From positions 15,508 through 79,507 of the forward strand of contig CAZOGW010000002.1 of the NCBI GenBank assembly GCA_964579415.1: a stretch of DNA of 64,000 nt. The letters are read 5' to 3'. Shown piece by piece: positions 45,890-54,399 of this stretch (positions within the stretch are counted from its first letter, which is position 1; the number at the start of each line of letters is the position of its first letter). A model generated the notes under the pieces. That model ran no database searches. It had not been told where the DNA came from and saw only the letters and a list, made by a program, of their open reading frames with translations. This DNA is from CAZOGW01 sp964579415. GTDB taxonomy: Bacteria > Actinomycetota > Acidimicrobiia > Spongiisociales > UBA5794. A program made the translations under genes and the position numbers.

Positions 45890-46643
45890 ACGCTGCGAGC
45901 ACCTCGTCCACCGTCCCGTCGAGATGGATCTTCCCCTGCTCGAGCCACATGGCGCGGCTGCACGTGGCCCGAATCTCGTTCATGTTGTGCGTCACCATGA
46001 CGATGGAGCCGGCGTTGGCCTGCAGGTCCCGGATCCGAGCCATGCTCTTGCGTTTGAAGGTACGGTCACCCACCGCCAGCGCCTCGTCGATGAACAGCAG
46101 CTCGGGTTGCTGCAGCGTGGCGATGGCGAACGCCAGCCGCGCCCTCATCCCCGACGAGTAGGTGCGCAGCGGCCGCCTCAGGGCCTCGCCCAGCTCGGTG
46201 AAATCGGCGACTTCCTCGATGCTCTCGCGGATCTCGCTCATCGGCATTCCCATGGCGAGGCAGCCGATTGTGATGTTGCGGTAGCCGGACAGCTCCGGCT
46301 TGAGGGCTGCCCGCACCGTGAGCAGCACCGGCTCGGAGCGGACCAGGACCGACCCCGATGTCGGTTGCAACAGGCCGGCGAGGGCACGCAGCAGCGTGCT
46401 CTTGCCCGACCCGTTGGAGCCGACGATGCCGACCACCTCGCCGACGTCGATCTGGAACGTCACTCCCTTGACCGCGTGCACCTCGTCGGAGACGCGGCTG
46501 CGGAAGCCCCCGCTCATCATCCGGCGCAGGGTGAACGATTGCTCCTCGTAGACCTTGAACCGCACGTGGATGTCGTCCGCCACGATGGCCGGTGTCCCGG
46601 TGGCGATGCTCCGCTCGGTGACGACGGCGCGCTCAACTGCCAT
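45873..46643 (-). CDS. Polysaccharide ABC exporter, ATP-binding subunit (Wzt/TagH-like)
   Basis: Protein of 256 residues. Walker A GSNGSGKSTLLRALAG, signature YSSGMRARLAFA, Walker B ELLFIDEALAVGD and a switch His in MVTHNMNEI. It has the short form without a C-terminal carbohydrate-binding domain, as in KpsT and short TagH proteins. With the permease it exports a finished glycan across the membrane. It overlaps the permease by 11 bases and the Stealth gene by 17 bases. Confidence 0.93.
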   Translation of the reverse strand: MAVERAVVTERSIATGTPAIVADDIHVRFKVYEEQSFTLRRMMSGGFRSRVSDEVHAVKGVTFQIDVGEVVGIVGSNGSGKSTLLRALAGLLQPTSGSVLVRSEPVLLTVRAALKPELSGYRNITIGCLAMGMPMSEIRESIEEVADFTELGEALRRPLRTYSSGMRARLAFAIATLQQPELLFIDEALAVGDRTFKRKSMARIRDLQANAGSIVMVTHNMNEIRATCSRAMWLEQGKIHLDGTVDEVLAAYDSQE

Positions 46644-47475
46644 ATCTGGCCTCCCCCCGGCGGAACCAGATGATGCCCCCCAGGCCCAGCACCAGCGTCC
46701 ACAGCACCGCGGCGGCGGCTTCGACCCAGAGGACCTCCATTCCCAGCACCGCCCAGCGGTACAGCGCCAGGTAGTCGAACACAGGGTTGGCGATGAACAG
46801 CCACCGCAGCGACTCGTGCTCGAGGTAGGCGTAGACGTAGAAGATCACACCCGAGCCGTAGAAGAGCAGCCGGAACAGGAACGGCAACAGGTTCTCGATG
46901 TCCCGGTAGGCATGGTTGGCCCGAGCCGCGATCAGGGCGCAGCCGGTGTTGAATACCACCTGGAAGGCGATGAGCGGGATCAACACCAGCCAGGTGAGGC
47001 GTACCGGCTCGTCGGTGAGCACGGCGACGGCGAGGAACACCAGGACGCCGGGCAGGAACGCCATCGCCTCGGTGACGACGGCCGTTATCGGGACCATGGC
47101 GCGAGGGAAGCTGATCGACCGCATCAACCCCTGGTTCTGGATCAGGCTCTTCGCCCCTGCCATGGTGCTCTTCTGTGTGAAGCGGAAGACGAACACACCG
47201 ACCGCCAGGAAAGCGATGAAGTTGTCCACGCCGCGGGTGACCTCGAGGAGCACGCCGAAGACCAGGTAGTAGACGGCGACGCCGAGGATGGGGTTGAGCA
47301 GGTGCCACAGATTGCCCAGCACCGTGTTCATGTTCTGGGAGCGCAGCTCGTTGCGCGGCACATGGAACATGTACTCCCGGCAGGCCCACAGGCGTTGGAG
47401 GTACGCTCTCCAAGACGAGTAGGTGCCAGGAGGATGGAGCTGACTCGACGCAGCCCGCGTCGTCATGACTGACAC
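46633..47475 (-). CDS. Polysaccharide ABC exporter, permease subunit (Wzm/TagG-like)
   Basis: ABC-2-type permease of 280 residues with about six transmembrane helices (for example NPILGVAVYYLVFGVLLEV, FIAFLAVGVFVFRFT, LVLIPLIAFQVVFNTGCALI). A cytoplasmic N-terminus ends near MNTVLGNLWHLL. It is the first gene of the exporter-Stealth-phosphonate run. GTG at 47475 or ATG at 47466 are both possible; neither has a clear Shine-Dalgarno. Confidence 0.92.
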   Translation of the reverse strand: MSVMTTRAASSQLHPPGTYSSWRAYLQRLWACREYMFHVPRNELRSQNMNTVLGNLWHLLNPILGVAVYYLVFGVLLEVTRGVDNFIAFLAVGVFVFRFTQKSTMAGAKSLIQNQGLMRSISFPRAMVPITAVVTEAMAFLPGVLVFLAVAVLTDEPVRLTWLVLIPLIAFQVVFNTGCALIAARANHAYRDIENLLPFLFRLLFYGSGVIFYVYAYLEHESLRWLFIANPVFDYLALYRWAVLGMEVLWVEAAAAVLWTLVLGLGGIIWFRRGEARYGS

Positions 47476-47737
47476 GCGAACAGCTTAGCGAGAGCCGATC
47501 TGTAGCCCTGATCTCCTGCGGGGAGGTGGCTGGGACGGTGGAGGTCTCTGTGGGTATCGGGCGGTGGACATCCGGCGTGTCGCCGGGGCCGTGGGCGGTA
47601 CACCGCCCGCCCCCCAGGGCCCGAGGGACACGACCATGATCGTAGTGAAGGGAGATCGGAGGAGATGGTGACGGCATACGGTTGCCCGGTCCGCGGTCGC
47701 ATCCACCACGGACGAGCTATGCACCCGTGGGCGTGAC
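47476..47737. promoter_or_regulatory. Divergent intergenic region with 16-bp near-palindrome
   Basis: The 262 bases between the exporter operon (leftward) and an RTX deacetylase (rightward) must hold both promoters. GGGCGGT-AC-ACCGCCC at 47593-47608 is a 7+7-bp inverted repeat that could be an operator shared by both. I cannot place -10/-35 boxes with confidence. Confidence 0.35.
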
Positions 47738-49033
47738 ATGAGGCTCCTGGCGATTGCCCTTTCGGTGCTGGTGGCGCTGACAGGGCTCGGCGGCTCCGTC
47801 GCGTCCGCCGCACAGGGGGACGACGAGCGTCGGCGCATCGGATATCTGGCGGGTGACGAGGGGAAGGATTGGCACCTGAAGCACTTCCCGGTGCCGCACC
47901 GCAAGGTGGTCGGCTCGGAGTCGTACTACCTCACCTTCGACGACGCCCAGACCGAGAACACGGTCGCGCTTCTCGATGGGCTGAAGGCATGGCCGGACGT
48001 CAAGATCACGTTCTTCGTCAACTGCTACGAGATGAGCCCCGGCGTCTACCAGCGCATCCTCGACGAGGGCCATGCGATCGGGAATCACACCTGCAACCAC
48101 GTCCCTCTCACCGAGCTCGGCAAGCAGGGACGCACCGAACAGTTCGACAAGCTGCGTCGCTTCGTGATGGCGCGTGTGGATCCCGACAAGGCCATTGGCT
48201 GTTATCGGCCCCCGTTCGGGCTCACCAGCGACTCGGTGCGCGATCACGCCTGGAACTCGCTGGATCTTTACGAATGGGGATGGAACGTCAATACCGAGGA
48301 CTACGAGTACCCCGGGACCGCAGCCATCCAGCATGACCTCGACACCATGCGCGCCGGCGATATCGCTCTCATGCACACGTCGAGAGGCAAGTCGGCGACG
48401 GTGCAGGCGACGTTGAGCCACCTGGCCCGGTATGCCGGGATGCGGTCGTACGAGGTCCTTCCCGGGTGCGCCACGTATGCGCCGCCTCTCTGCCAGGGCA
48501 GGCCTGCCACCATCGTGGGGACGCCGAAAGGGGACCGGATCAAAGGCACGTCCGGCGACGATGTGATCTGGGCCGGTCCCGGCGACGACGTCGTCCATGC
48601 CCTGGCCGGTGATGACATCGTCTGCGGCGGCGGGGGTTCCGACGTCATCCACGGCGGGCCCGGAGACGACGTGCTGTCGGGGGAGAAGGGGAAGGACGTT
48701 CTGCGGGGCGGTCCCGGTAGCGACCTGTTGGATGGTGACACCGGCGCCGACCGGCTCTACGGAGGAAGGGGCAGCGACACGCTGCGCGGCCGTACCGGCT
48801 CCGACCGGCTCTGGGGCGGTCCCGGAGCGGACCACCTGTACGGCGGCAAGGGAGCCGACCACCTGCGCGGCAACGCCGGCGACGACCGGCTGGTGGGAGG
48901 ACCCGGAAGCGACCACCTCCGCGGCGGCAAGGGAGCCGACATATTGCGCGGTGGCGCAGGCACCGACATCTGTATCGGTGGACCGGGAGCGGATGCCGGA
49001 CATCTCTGCGAGACGACGGTATCCATCCTCTGA
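47738..49033 (+). CDS. Secreted polysaccharide deacetylase with RTX tail
   Basis: Protein of 431 residues. Signal peptide 1-25 (ending ASAAQG). NodB-type deacetylase core at about 64-215: YLTFDDAQTENT (motif 1 Asp pair), GNHTCNH (metal His pair), CYRPPFG, WNVNTEDY and IALMHTSR. It would remove N- or O-acetyl groups from a surface glycan or peptidoglycan. From about 255 a Cys-bracketed RTX array runs to the end (LCQGRPATIVGT at the start, TDICIGG and LCETTVSIL at the end). It is paralogous to the protein at 58024. Confidence 0.87.
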   Translation: MRLLAIALSVLVALTGLGGSVASAAQGDDERRRIGYLAGDEGKDWHLKHFPVPHRKVVGSESYYLTFDDAQTENTVALLDGLKAWPDVKITFFVNCYEMSPGVYQRILDEGHAIGNHTCNHVPLTELGKQGRTEQFDKLRRFVMARVDPDKAIGCYRPPFGLTSDSVRDHAWNSLDLYEWGWNVNTEDYEYPGTAAIQHDLDTMRAGDIALMHTSRGKSATVQATLSHLARYAGMRSYEVLPGCATYAPPLCQGRPATIVGTPKGDRIKGTSGDDVIWAGPGDDVVHALAGDDIVCGGGGSDVIHGGPGDDVLSGEKGKDVLRGGPGSDLLDGDTGADRLYGGRGSDTLRGRTGSDRLWGGPGADHLYGGKGADHLRGNAGDDRLVGGPGSDHLRGGKGADILRGGAGTDICIGGPGADAGHLCETTVSIL

Positions 49034-49086
49034 GCGCCGCAGCGCCGAGGCACTGCGGACCTAGGTGACTGCTCAAAGACGAGTAC

Positions 49087-49141
49087 GGCAGCTCGATGGC
49101 ATGGGAGTTGCCGACAACTTACGGCATCGTAAGTAGCTGCC
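49087..49141. terminator. Nested inverted repeats between convergent genes
   Basis: ACTTACG-GCAT-CGTAAGT (49117-49134) is a 7-bp stem with a 4-base loop. It lies inside a wider pairing of GGCAGCT (49087-49093) with AGCTGCC (49135-49141). The 138-base gap separates the converging deacetylase and GT2 genes, so a two-way terminator is likely. The inner AT-containing palindrome could also be a protein site. Confidence 0.45.
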
Positions 49142-49171
49142 CGAGCTACCTGCCGACCTTTCAGCAGCCTC

Positions 49172-50374
49172 CTAGAGCATCGCCACCTCGGGGTGGCGAC
49201 CGTCGGCCACCCTGTGGAGGCCTTCGAGATAGTCGGCTCCCGGGTTCCAGGTGTGCTCGCCGTTGCGGACCTGGACATAGTTGAAGCGGTCGGCTGCAAA
49301 CGACAGGTGGCCGGCGCGTTCGCAGCGGCGGATGAAGAGGCGGTCCTCGCCGAGGGTGCGGTCGGGGAACCGGATCGAGCCGGTGCGGTGGCGGTCGATA
49401 ACCAGGGTTCCCCCGGCGAGGTAAGACGTGTATTCGAACTCACGGCCGGGGAAGCGCACCGCGGTGACGTCCTCGGCGGCGACGGTCACGAAATGGCTGT
49501 GTTTGCCCACGACGGCGGCGTCGGCGTACGAATGCGCCAGCAGGAGGTCGGAGAGAAAGTGTTCCCCGTACTCGTCGTCGTCGTCGAACTTGGCCATGTA
49601 GCGGGTTCCCACCCGCTCCAGGGCGACGTTGAGGCAGGCGCCCAGCGTGAGGCTCTCGTCGGTCTCCACCACCGCGGCACCGGGGACAGCGCCGAGGCGG
49701 TCCCGCACCGCGGCGATGTCGAAGCCGGACGAGTTGGTCACCACCAGGAGTGCCTGGGCGCTGTCACCCTGCTTGGCGTAGTTGGCGATCAGATGCTCGA
49801 GCCGGTGAGGGCGGTTGGTGACACAGACCACGGTGCAGCCGCCGGCGGCTGTGTGTTCCCGTCCCACCCGGCCCAGGGCAGCCGCCAGCTCATGGCGGCT
49901 GGTGTACCCCAGAGCCGTCCGGTAGGGGCCATGGGCCGCCGCGGTCGCCGCCAGCCACCGATCCACCTCCGCCCCGCCGGCGGAGCGGGAGAGGACAGGT
50001 ACGCCGCGGCGTGCTGCAGCGGCGGCCAGGGAGCGCCACTCCTCAGGGAGGCCGGCGGAATGGTGCAGCGGCCGGGTCGGGTCAGCCTGCGCCGCCGCTA
50101 CGAAAGGCCGCCCCGACCAGGCGACGACGCCGCTCCCCTCCGATACGGCGGCCTCCGCCCCGGGACCGGCGAGGATGACTTCGGGCCTGGCGGTGGTGGC
50201 GACGATCCGCGCCTCGCCCTCGAACAGGGCGGCGAACCACGCCGGGCCGATCACAGCCAGGCGTGGGGCGTGGCGGCGGCGGGAGGCCCGGCGCATCGCC
50301 GTCGAGAGGCGAGCCCAGCCGCGCAGCACCCGGTTGGCGGAGCCTCGCAGGAACCTACCGGCGGCGCCGCTCAC
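49172..50374 (-). CDS. Glycosyltransferase, family 2-like, with N-terminal extension
   Basis: Protein of 400 residues. The first 170 residues are Arg/Ala-rich, with an APRLAVIGPAWFAAL strand. From about 180 a GT-A-like domain begins, with CTVVCVTNRPHRLEHLI, YMAKFDDDDEYG (metal-binding acidic run) and the late RTLGEDRLFIRRCER (GED catalytic-type motif). It lies 37 bases after the sugar transferase gene, probably in the same transcript. The donor is unknown; dTDP-rhamnose is a reasonable candidate given the rml genes upstream. Confidence 0.78.
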   Translation of the reverse strand: MSGAAGRFLRGSANRVLRGWARLSTAMRRASRRRHAPRLAVIGPAWFAALFEGEARIVATTARPEVILAGPGAEAAVSEGSGVVAWSGRPFVAAAQADPTRPLHHSAGLPEEWRSLAAAAARRGVPVLSRSAGGAEVDRWLAATAAAHGPYRTALGYTSRHELAAALGRVGREHTAAGGCTVVCVTNRPHRLEHLIANYAKQGDSAQALLVVTNSSGFDIAAVRDRLGAVPGAAVVETDESLTLGACLNVALERVGTRYMAKFDDDDEYGEHFLSDLLLAHSYADAAVVGKHSHFVTVAAEDVTAVRFPGREFEYTSYLAGGTLVIDRHRTGSIRFPDRTLGEDRLFIRRCERAGHLSFAADRFNYVQVRNGEHTWNPGADYLEGLHRVADGRHPEVAML

Positions 50375-50411
50375 CCCGGACGCCCCGCACAGACCGGCGC
50401 CGCGGCTGCCG

Positions 50412-51704
50412 TCACTTGGCTCCGAACCCCGAGACCATCGTCCACACCGATCGCCCCAGGATCTCCAGATCGAGCCATGGCGACATGTGCTTGACGTAGT
50501 ACAGGTCGTAGGTGAGCTTGTCGAAGGTCTGCGCCTCGTCGTCGGCGTACCCGTAGTTCACCTGGGCCCAACCGGTGAGGCCGGGGCGAACCACGTGGCG
50601 GTACCCGTAGAAGGGTATGGAACGCTCGAACTGCTCGGTGAACACCGGGCGCTCCGGGCGGGGTCCCACCAGACTGACGTCGCCGCGCAGCACATTCCAC
50701 AGTTGCGGGACCTCGTCGAGGCGGGTGCGGCGCAGCCAGCGGCCCGACCGGGTGAACCGGACATCGTCGGACCGGGCGAACTGCGGACCGTCGGTCTCGG
50801 CGTCGACCACCATGCTGCGGAACTTGTAGAGCGTGAAGGGACGGCCGTTCCATCCCACCCGCTCCTGGCGGTAGATGACGCCGCGGCCGGCATCGAGGAG
50901 CACCGTCACCGCGATGACGGCGCCGAGCACCAGCCACAGCGGCAGCGTCACCAGGATGAGAGCGGTGTCGCCGGCGCGCTTGAAGCCGGCGTAGCGGTTG
51001 CGGTCGAGCGGGGCGGAGAGCTCCCAGCCCTCATCGAGGTGCACCAGAGGGAAGCGGCCGGTGTGCTGCTCGTAGATCGTCGACAGCGGCACCACGGAGC
51101 GCCCGGCGAGGTGCCAGGAGAACACGAACTTGGCCATCTCCTCCGACAGCACCGGGCGCAGGTCGAGGACGAGGAGCAGGCCGTCGTCGAGACCGTTGTC
51201 CGGGGCGGCCCCGGCAGGGTCGTGGACGGCGACCACGTCGGCGTGGCCCGAGGTACGCAGGTCGTCCACCAACCCCTTCTCGTAGGTGATGACGATCATC
51301 CGCTCCGACCACGGCATCCGGCGCCGGACCCCGCGGTGGATCAGCGCCCCGGCCAGCCACACGGCGATGGTGCCGGCGAACACCGCGTTGGAGTAGTAGG
51401 GCCGACCCACGGCGACACCGAGGGCGGTGACCATCACCATGATCCCGGCGATGGCGAAGGCGCGCCCGTAGGACGGCCGGGGCGTCGCGGTCCCCCGCGC
51501 ACGGAAGGTGACGAAGGTACCGATGAGCAACCCGGCGGTGAGCAGGCCGGCGAAGGGCCACACGGTGGCTCCGGCCGCCGCGCCGCGCAGCTCCACCCTC
51601 CAGGGGAGGGGGGAACCGAGGACCACCCACGCCGAGAACGCGAAAGCCAGTCCGAGAATGGCCAGGTCGCCGGCGAGAACGGAGAGAACGAACCGCCTAC
51701 GCAT
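50412..51704 (-). CDS. Polyprenyl-phosphate sugar-1-phosphate transferase (WcaJ/WbaP type)
   Basis: About 430 residues. It starts polysaccharide assembly by loading a sugar-1-phosphate onto undecaprenyl phosphate. Four N-terminal membrane helices and a soluble CoA-binding-like middle segment are followed by a re-entrant hydrophobic helix (ALILVTLPLWLVLGAVIAV). The C-terminal catalytic core has IYRQERVGWNGRPFTLYKFR, RTRLDEVPQLWNVLRGDVS and LVGPRPERP. The ATG at 51704 is preferred (a GTG at 51710 is in frame); the longer frame upstream crosses a large inverted repeat and is not coding. Confidence 0.92.
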   Translation of the reverse strand: MRRRFVLSVLAGDLAILGLAFAFSAWVVLGSPLPWRVELRGAAAGATVWPFAGLLTAGLLIGTFVTFRARGTATPRPSYGRAFAIAGIMVMVTALGVAVGRPYYSNAVFAGTIAVWLAGALIHRGVRRRMPWSERMIVITYEKGLVDDLRTSGHADVVAVHDPAGAAPDNGLDDGLLLVLDLRPVLSEEMAKFVFSWHLAGRSVVPLSTIYEQHTGRFPLVHLDEGWELSAPLDRNRYAGFKRAGDTALILVTLPLWLVLGAVIAVTVLLDAGRGVIYRQERVGWNGRPFTLYKFRSMVVDAETDGPQFARSDDVRFTRSGRWLRRTRLDEVPQLWNVLRGDVSLVGPRPERPVFTEQFERSIPFYGYRHVVRPGLTGWAQVNYGYADDEAQTFDKLTYDLYYVKHMSPWLDLEILGRSVWTMVSGFGAK

Positions 51705-51755
51705 CCTCACGATTCTACCGGGGGCTGCGCGAAGCCCGAGCTTTGTGCAACGCGG

Positions 51756-51820
51756 GGAGGTACTTGGTACTTGGTACTTGGTAAGGCACGGATACCAAGT
51801 ACCAAGTACCAAGTACCTCC
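51756..51820. repeat. Perfect 28-bp inverted repeat built of TACTTGG heptads
   Basis: Left arm 51756-51783, 9-base loop 51784-51792, right arm 51793-51820. The arms pair without mismatch. Each holds three tandem TACTTGG units (CCAAGTA on the right arm) flanked by GGAGG/CCTCC. It lies between rmlD and the sugar transferase gene, both on the minus strand. It may terminate rmlD, or it may be a mobile or binding element. Confidence 0.85.
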
Positions 51821-51861
51821 GCGCGACAAGACAAGATTGCTGGACCTCAAACACCCCTGGC

Positions 51862-52698
51862 TCAACCTCGGGCGATCTGCGACGCCACCACTTCGGGGAG
51901 GGAGTCCTTCCAGTGGGGGAGGTCGGGGAGGCCCAGCGGGGCGCGGCGCTCCGAGGCGAGGACGGAGTAGGCGGGGCGGGGAGCGGGACGGGGGAACTCC
52001 TCTGTGGCGCAGGGGACCACCAGGGTCGGGTCGAGGCCGGCCAACCGGACCGACTCGGCGGCGAGCCCGTGCCAGGTGGTGACACCTTGGTTGGTCAGGT
52101 GCAGGATCCCGGAGACGCCGGCGTCCAGCGCCGCCAGGGTGGTGGCGGCGAGGTCGTCGGCGACGGTGGGGCACCCGTGCTGGTCGTCGACAACCCGCAG
52201 CCCGCCCGATCGCGCCAAGCGGAGCATGGTGGCGACGAAGTTGGGGTGGGTTCCTGAGATCACCCACGAGCTGCGCACCACCAGTGCCCCCGGGTGTGCC
52301 GCCAGGGCACGCCGCTCCCCATCCCGCTTGGTGCGGCCGTAAGCGTTCAGCGGCGCGGTGACGTCGCCCTCGACGTAGGGCCCACCCTTGGTGCCGTCGA
52401 ACACGTAGTCGGTGGAGAAGGTGACCAGCGGAATGCCGAGGCGGGCGCACACCTGTGCCATCTCCTCGACGGCCTCGGCGTTGACCAGGTGGGCGGTCTC
52501 CTCGTCGGTCTCGGCGGCGTCCACCGCGGTGTAGGCGGCGCAGTTGATCACGGCCTCGGCGCCGGAGTCCTCCACCCAGGGACCGATGGCGGCCGTGTCG
52601 ACGAGATCGAGCTCGGAACGGTTGGGGAAGCGGGCCCCGGGGAGCAGGCCCCGAAAGGCGGTGCCGAGCTGGCCGCTGCCCCCGGTGACGACGATCAA
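51862..52698 (-). CDS. rmlD: dTDP-4-dehydrorhamnose reductase
   Basis: Protein of 278 residues making dTDP-L-rhamnose from the 4-keto intermediate. NAD(P)-binding VTGGSGQLGTAF, then STDYVFDGTKGGPY, YGRTKRDGE (catalytic Tyr and Lys) and SWVISGTHPNF. The start codon is TTG, overlapping the rmlA stop (TTGA at 52695-52698), so translation is coupled. Length and motifs are typical. Confidence 0.94.
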   Translation of the reverse strand: MIVVTGGSGQLGTAFRGLLPGARFPNRSELDLVDTAAIGPWVEDSGAEAVINCAAYTAVDAAETDEETAHLVNAEAVEEMAQVCARLGIPLVTFSTDYVFDGTKGGPYVEGDVTAPLNAYGRTKRDGERRALAAHPGALVVRSSWVISGTHPNFVATMLRLARSGGLRVVDDQHGCPTVADDLAATTLAALDAGVSGILHLTNQGVTTWHGLAAESVRLAGLDPTLVVPCATEEFPRPAPRPAYSVLASERRAPLGLPDLPHWKDSLPEVVASQIARG

Positions 52699-53570
52699 AG
52701 CCCCTCCCGCTCCTCGGCGACGATCTCCTCGAGGTAGGCGCGGTAGGCCGACCCGGGCATGGCGTCCACCAACTCGCCCAGATCGTCGAGGCTCACATAG
52801 CCGCAGCGGAAGGCGATCTCCTCCAGGCAGGCGATCTTGCTGCCCTGCCGGTGCTCGACGGTGGCGATGAAGTTGGCGGCGTCGAGGAGGCTGTCATGGG
52901 TACCGCTGTCGAGCCAGGCGATGCCGCGGCCGAGGCGCTGCACCCGCAGGGCTCCACGTTCCAGGTAGTGCCGGTTGAGGTCGGTGATCTCCAGTTCCCC
53001 GCGGCCCGACGGCTCCAGGCTGCGGGTCGTCTCCACCACTTCGGCGTCGTAGAGGTACAGGCCGGGGACGGCGTAGCGGGATCGGGGCTGGCGGGGTTTC
53101 TCCTCGAGCGATATGGCCCGCCCCTCGGCGTCGAACTCGACGACTCCGTAGCGCTCGGGGTCCCGCACCGGGTAGGCGAAGACCAGCGCCCCGCTGGTGA
53201 AGGTGCGCGCCGCCTCGGCGAGCCCCATGGTGCCGTAGAAGATGTTGTCCCCGAGGATGAGGGTGACCGGCTCCCCGCCGATGAAGTCGGCGCCGATGAG
53301 GAACGCCTCGGCGATGCCGGCGGGCCGGTCCTGGGTGGCGTACGAGAAGGTGACGCCCCACTGCGACCCGTCGCCCAGCAGCGATCGGAACCGCGCCTGG
53401 TCGACCGGTGTCGTGATCATGAGGATGTCGGTGATCCCGGCCAGCATCAGCGTCGACAGCGGGTAGTAGATCATCGGCTTGTCGTACACCGGCTGGAGTT
53501 GCTTGGAGGCGACCCGCGTCATCGGGTCGAGCCGGCTCCCGGCGCCTCCGGCGAGGACGATGCCCTTCAT
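52695..53570 (-). CDS. rmlA: Glucose-1-phosphate thymidylyltransferase
   Basis: Protein of 291 residues making dTDP-glucose. It shows the nucleotidyltransferase start KGIVLAGGAGSRLDPMT, SKQLQPVYDKPMIYYPLSTL, LGDNIFYG (metal-binding Asp) and VEFDAEGRAISLEEKP. It overlaps rmlD and lies 60 bases downstream of rmlC. Confidence 0.95.
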   Translation of the reverse strand: MKGIVLAGGAGSRLDPMTRVASKQLQPVYDKPMIYYPLSTLMLAGITDILMITTPVDQARFRSLLGDGSQWGVTFSYATQDRPAGIAEAFLIGADFIGGEPVTLILGDNIFYGTMGLAEAARTFTSGALVFAYPVRDPERYGVVEFDAEGRAISLEEKPRQPRSRYAVPGLYLYDAEVVETTRSLEPSGRGELEITDLNRHYLERGALRVQRLGRGIAWLDSGTHDSLLDAANFIATVEHRQGSKIACLEEIAFRCGYVSLDDLGELVDAMPGSAYRAYLEEIVAEEREGL

Positions 53571-53630
53571 CGCCGAACCGTCCCTTCAAGTTGCGATCCC
53601 ATGTGCGGGTCCTCCCGGAGCGCGATGCGG

Positions 53631-54179
53631 TTAGTCGAAGATCACGGCGTCGGCCAGCGCCGGAGCGGCGCCGTCCTTCGCCGACAGGACGGGGTCGATG
53701 CCTTCGAGCGGCCAGGTCACGCCGATTGCGGGATCGTCCCAGCGGATGGAGCGGTCGGCCTCGGCGTCGTAATAGTCGGTGACCTTGTAGAGCACCTCGC
53801 TGCCGTCTTCGAGGGCGACGAAGCCGTGGGCGAAGCCGGGCGGCACCCAGAGCTGACGCTTGTTCGTCGCACTCAGCTCGAGGCCCACCCACCGGGTGAA
53901 GGTCGGCGAGGAAGCACGGATGTCCACCGCGACGTCCCATACCGCCCCGGCAACCACCCGCACCAGCTTCCCCTGGGGGCGGGGTAGCTGGTAGTGCAAC
54001 CCACGCAGCACCCCACGCGCCGAGCGGGAATGGTTGTCCTGAACGAACTCGGCGGAGATCCCCGCTATCTCGGCCACCTTGGCCCGGTGGTACGCCTCGA
54101 AGAAGAACCCGCGTTCGTCGCCGAACACGGCCGGCTCGATGACCAGCACCTCGGGTATCTCGGTTTCGGTCACCTTCAT
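53631..54179 (-). CDS. rmlC: dTDP-4-dehydrorhamnose 3,5-epimerase
   Basis: Protein of 182 residues, a cupin-type epimerase. Motifs include DERGFFFEAYH, FVQDNHSRSARGVLRGLHYQ (catalytic His region), VWDVAVDIR and WVPPGFAHGFVAL, plus the Tyr in YKVTDYY. It is the first gene of an rmlC-rmlA-rmlD unit. The dehydratase rmlB is not in the window and must lie elsewhere. Confidence 0.94.
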   Translation of the reverse strand: MKVTETEIPEVLVIEPAVFGDERGFFFEAYHRAKVAEIAGISAEFVQDNHSRSARGVLRGLHYQLPRPQGKLVRVVAGAVWDVAVDIRASSPTFTRWVGLELSATNKRQLWVPPGFAHGFVALEDGSEVLYKVTDYYDAEADRSIRWDDPAIGVTWPLEGIDPVLSAKDGAAPALADAVIFD

Positions 54180-54399
54180 GGCGGTCGGTCTTCCTGGTTG
54201 AGAGCGGGGCCGCGGCGGGTGGGCACGGCAGCGAGGATGCGCCTGTCGGAGTCCGGGAGCGTGGCGATTCTAACGTTTCTGAGGGCCCTCTCCGGATGCC
54301 GGCCGCGGGCCCCATACCGCGGTACAGTGGCATCGGCGCAACAAGGTGTCTGGCGCAGTGGAACCTGCGTGTGTCACCGGGGTCGATGCTGGAGGCCGG

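Noticed and set aside
51756..51820. Terminal inverted repeats of an insertion sequence
   Set aside because: The arms are only 9 bases apart with no transposase between them, so this is a hairpin rather than element ends.
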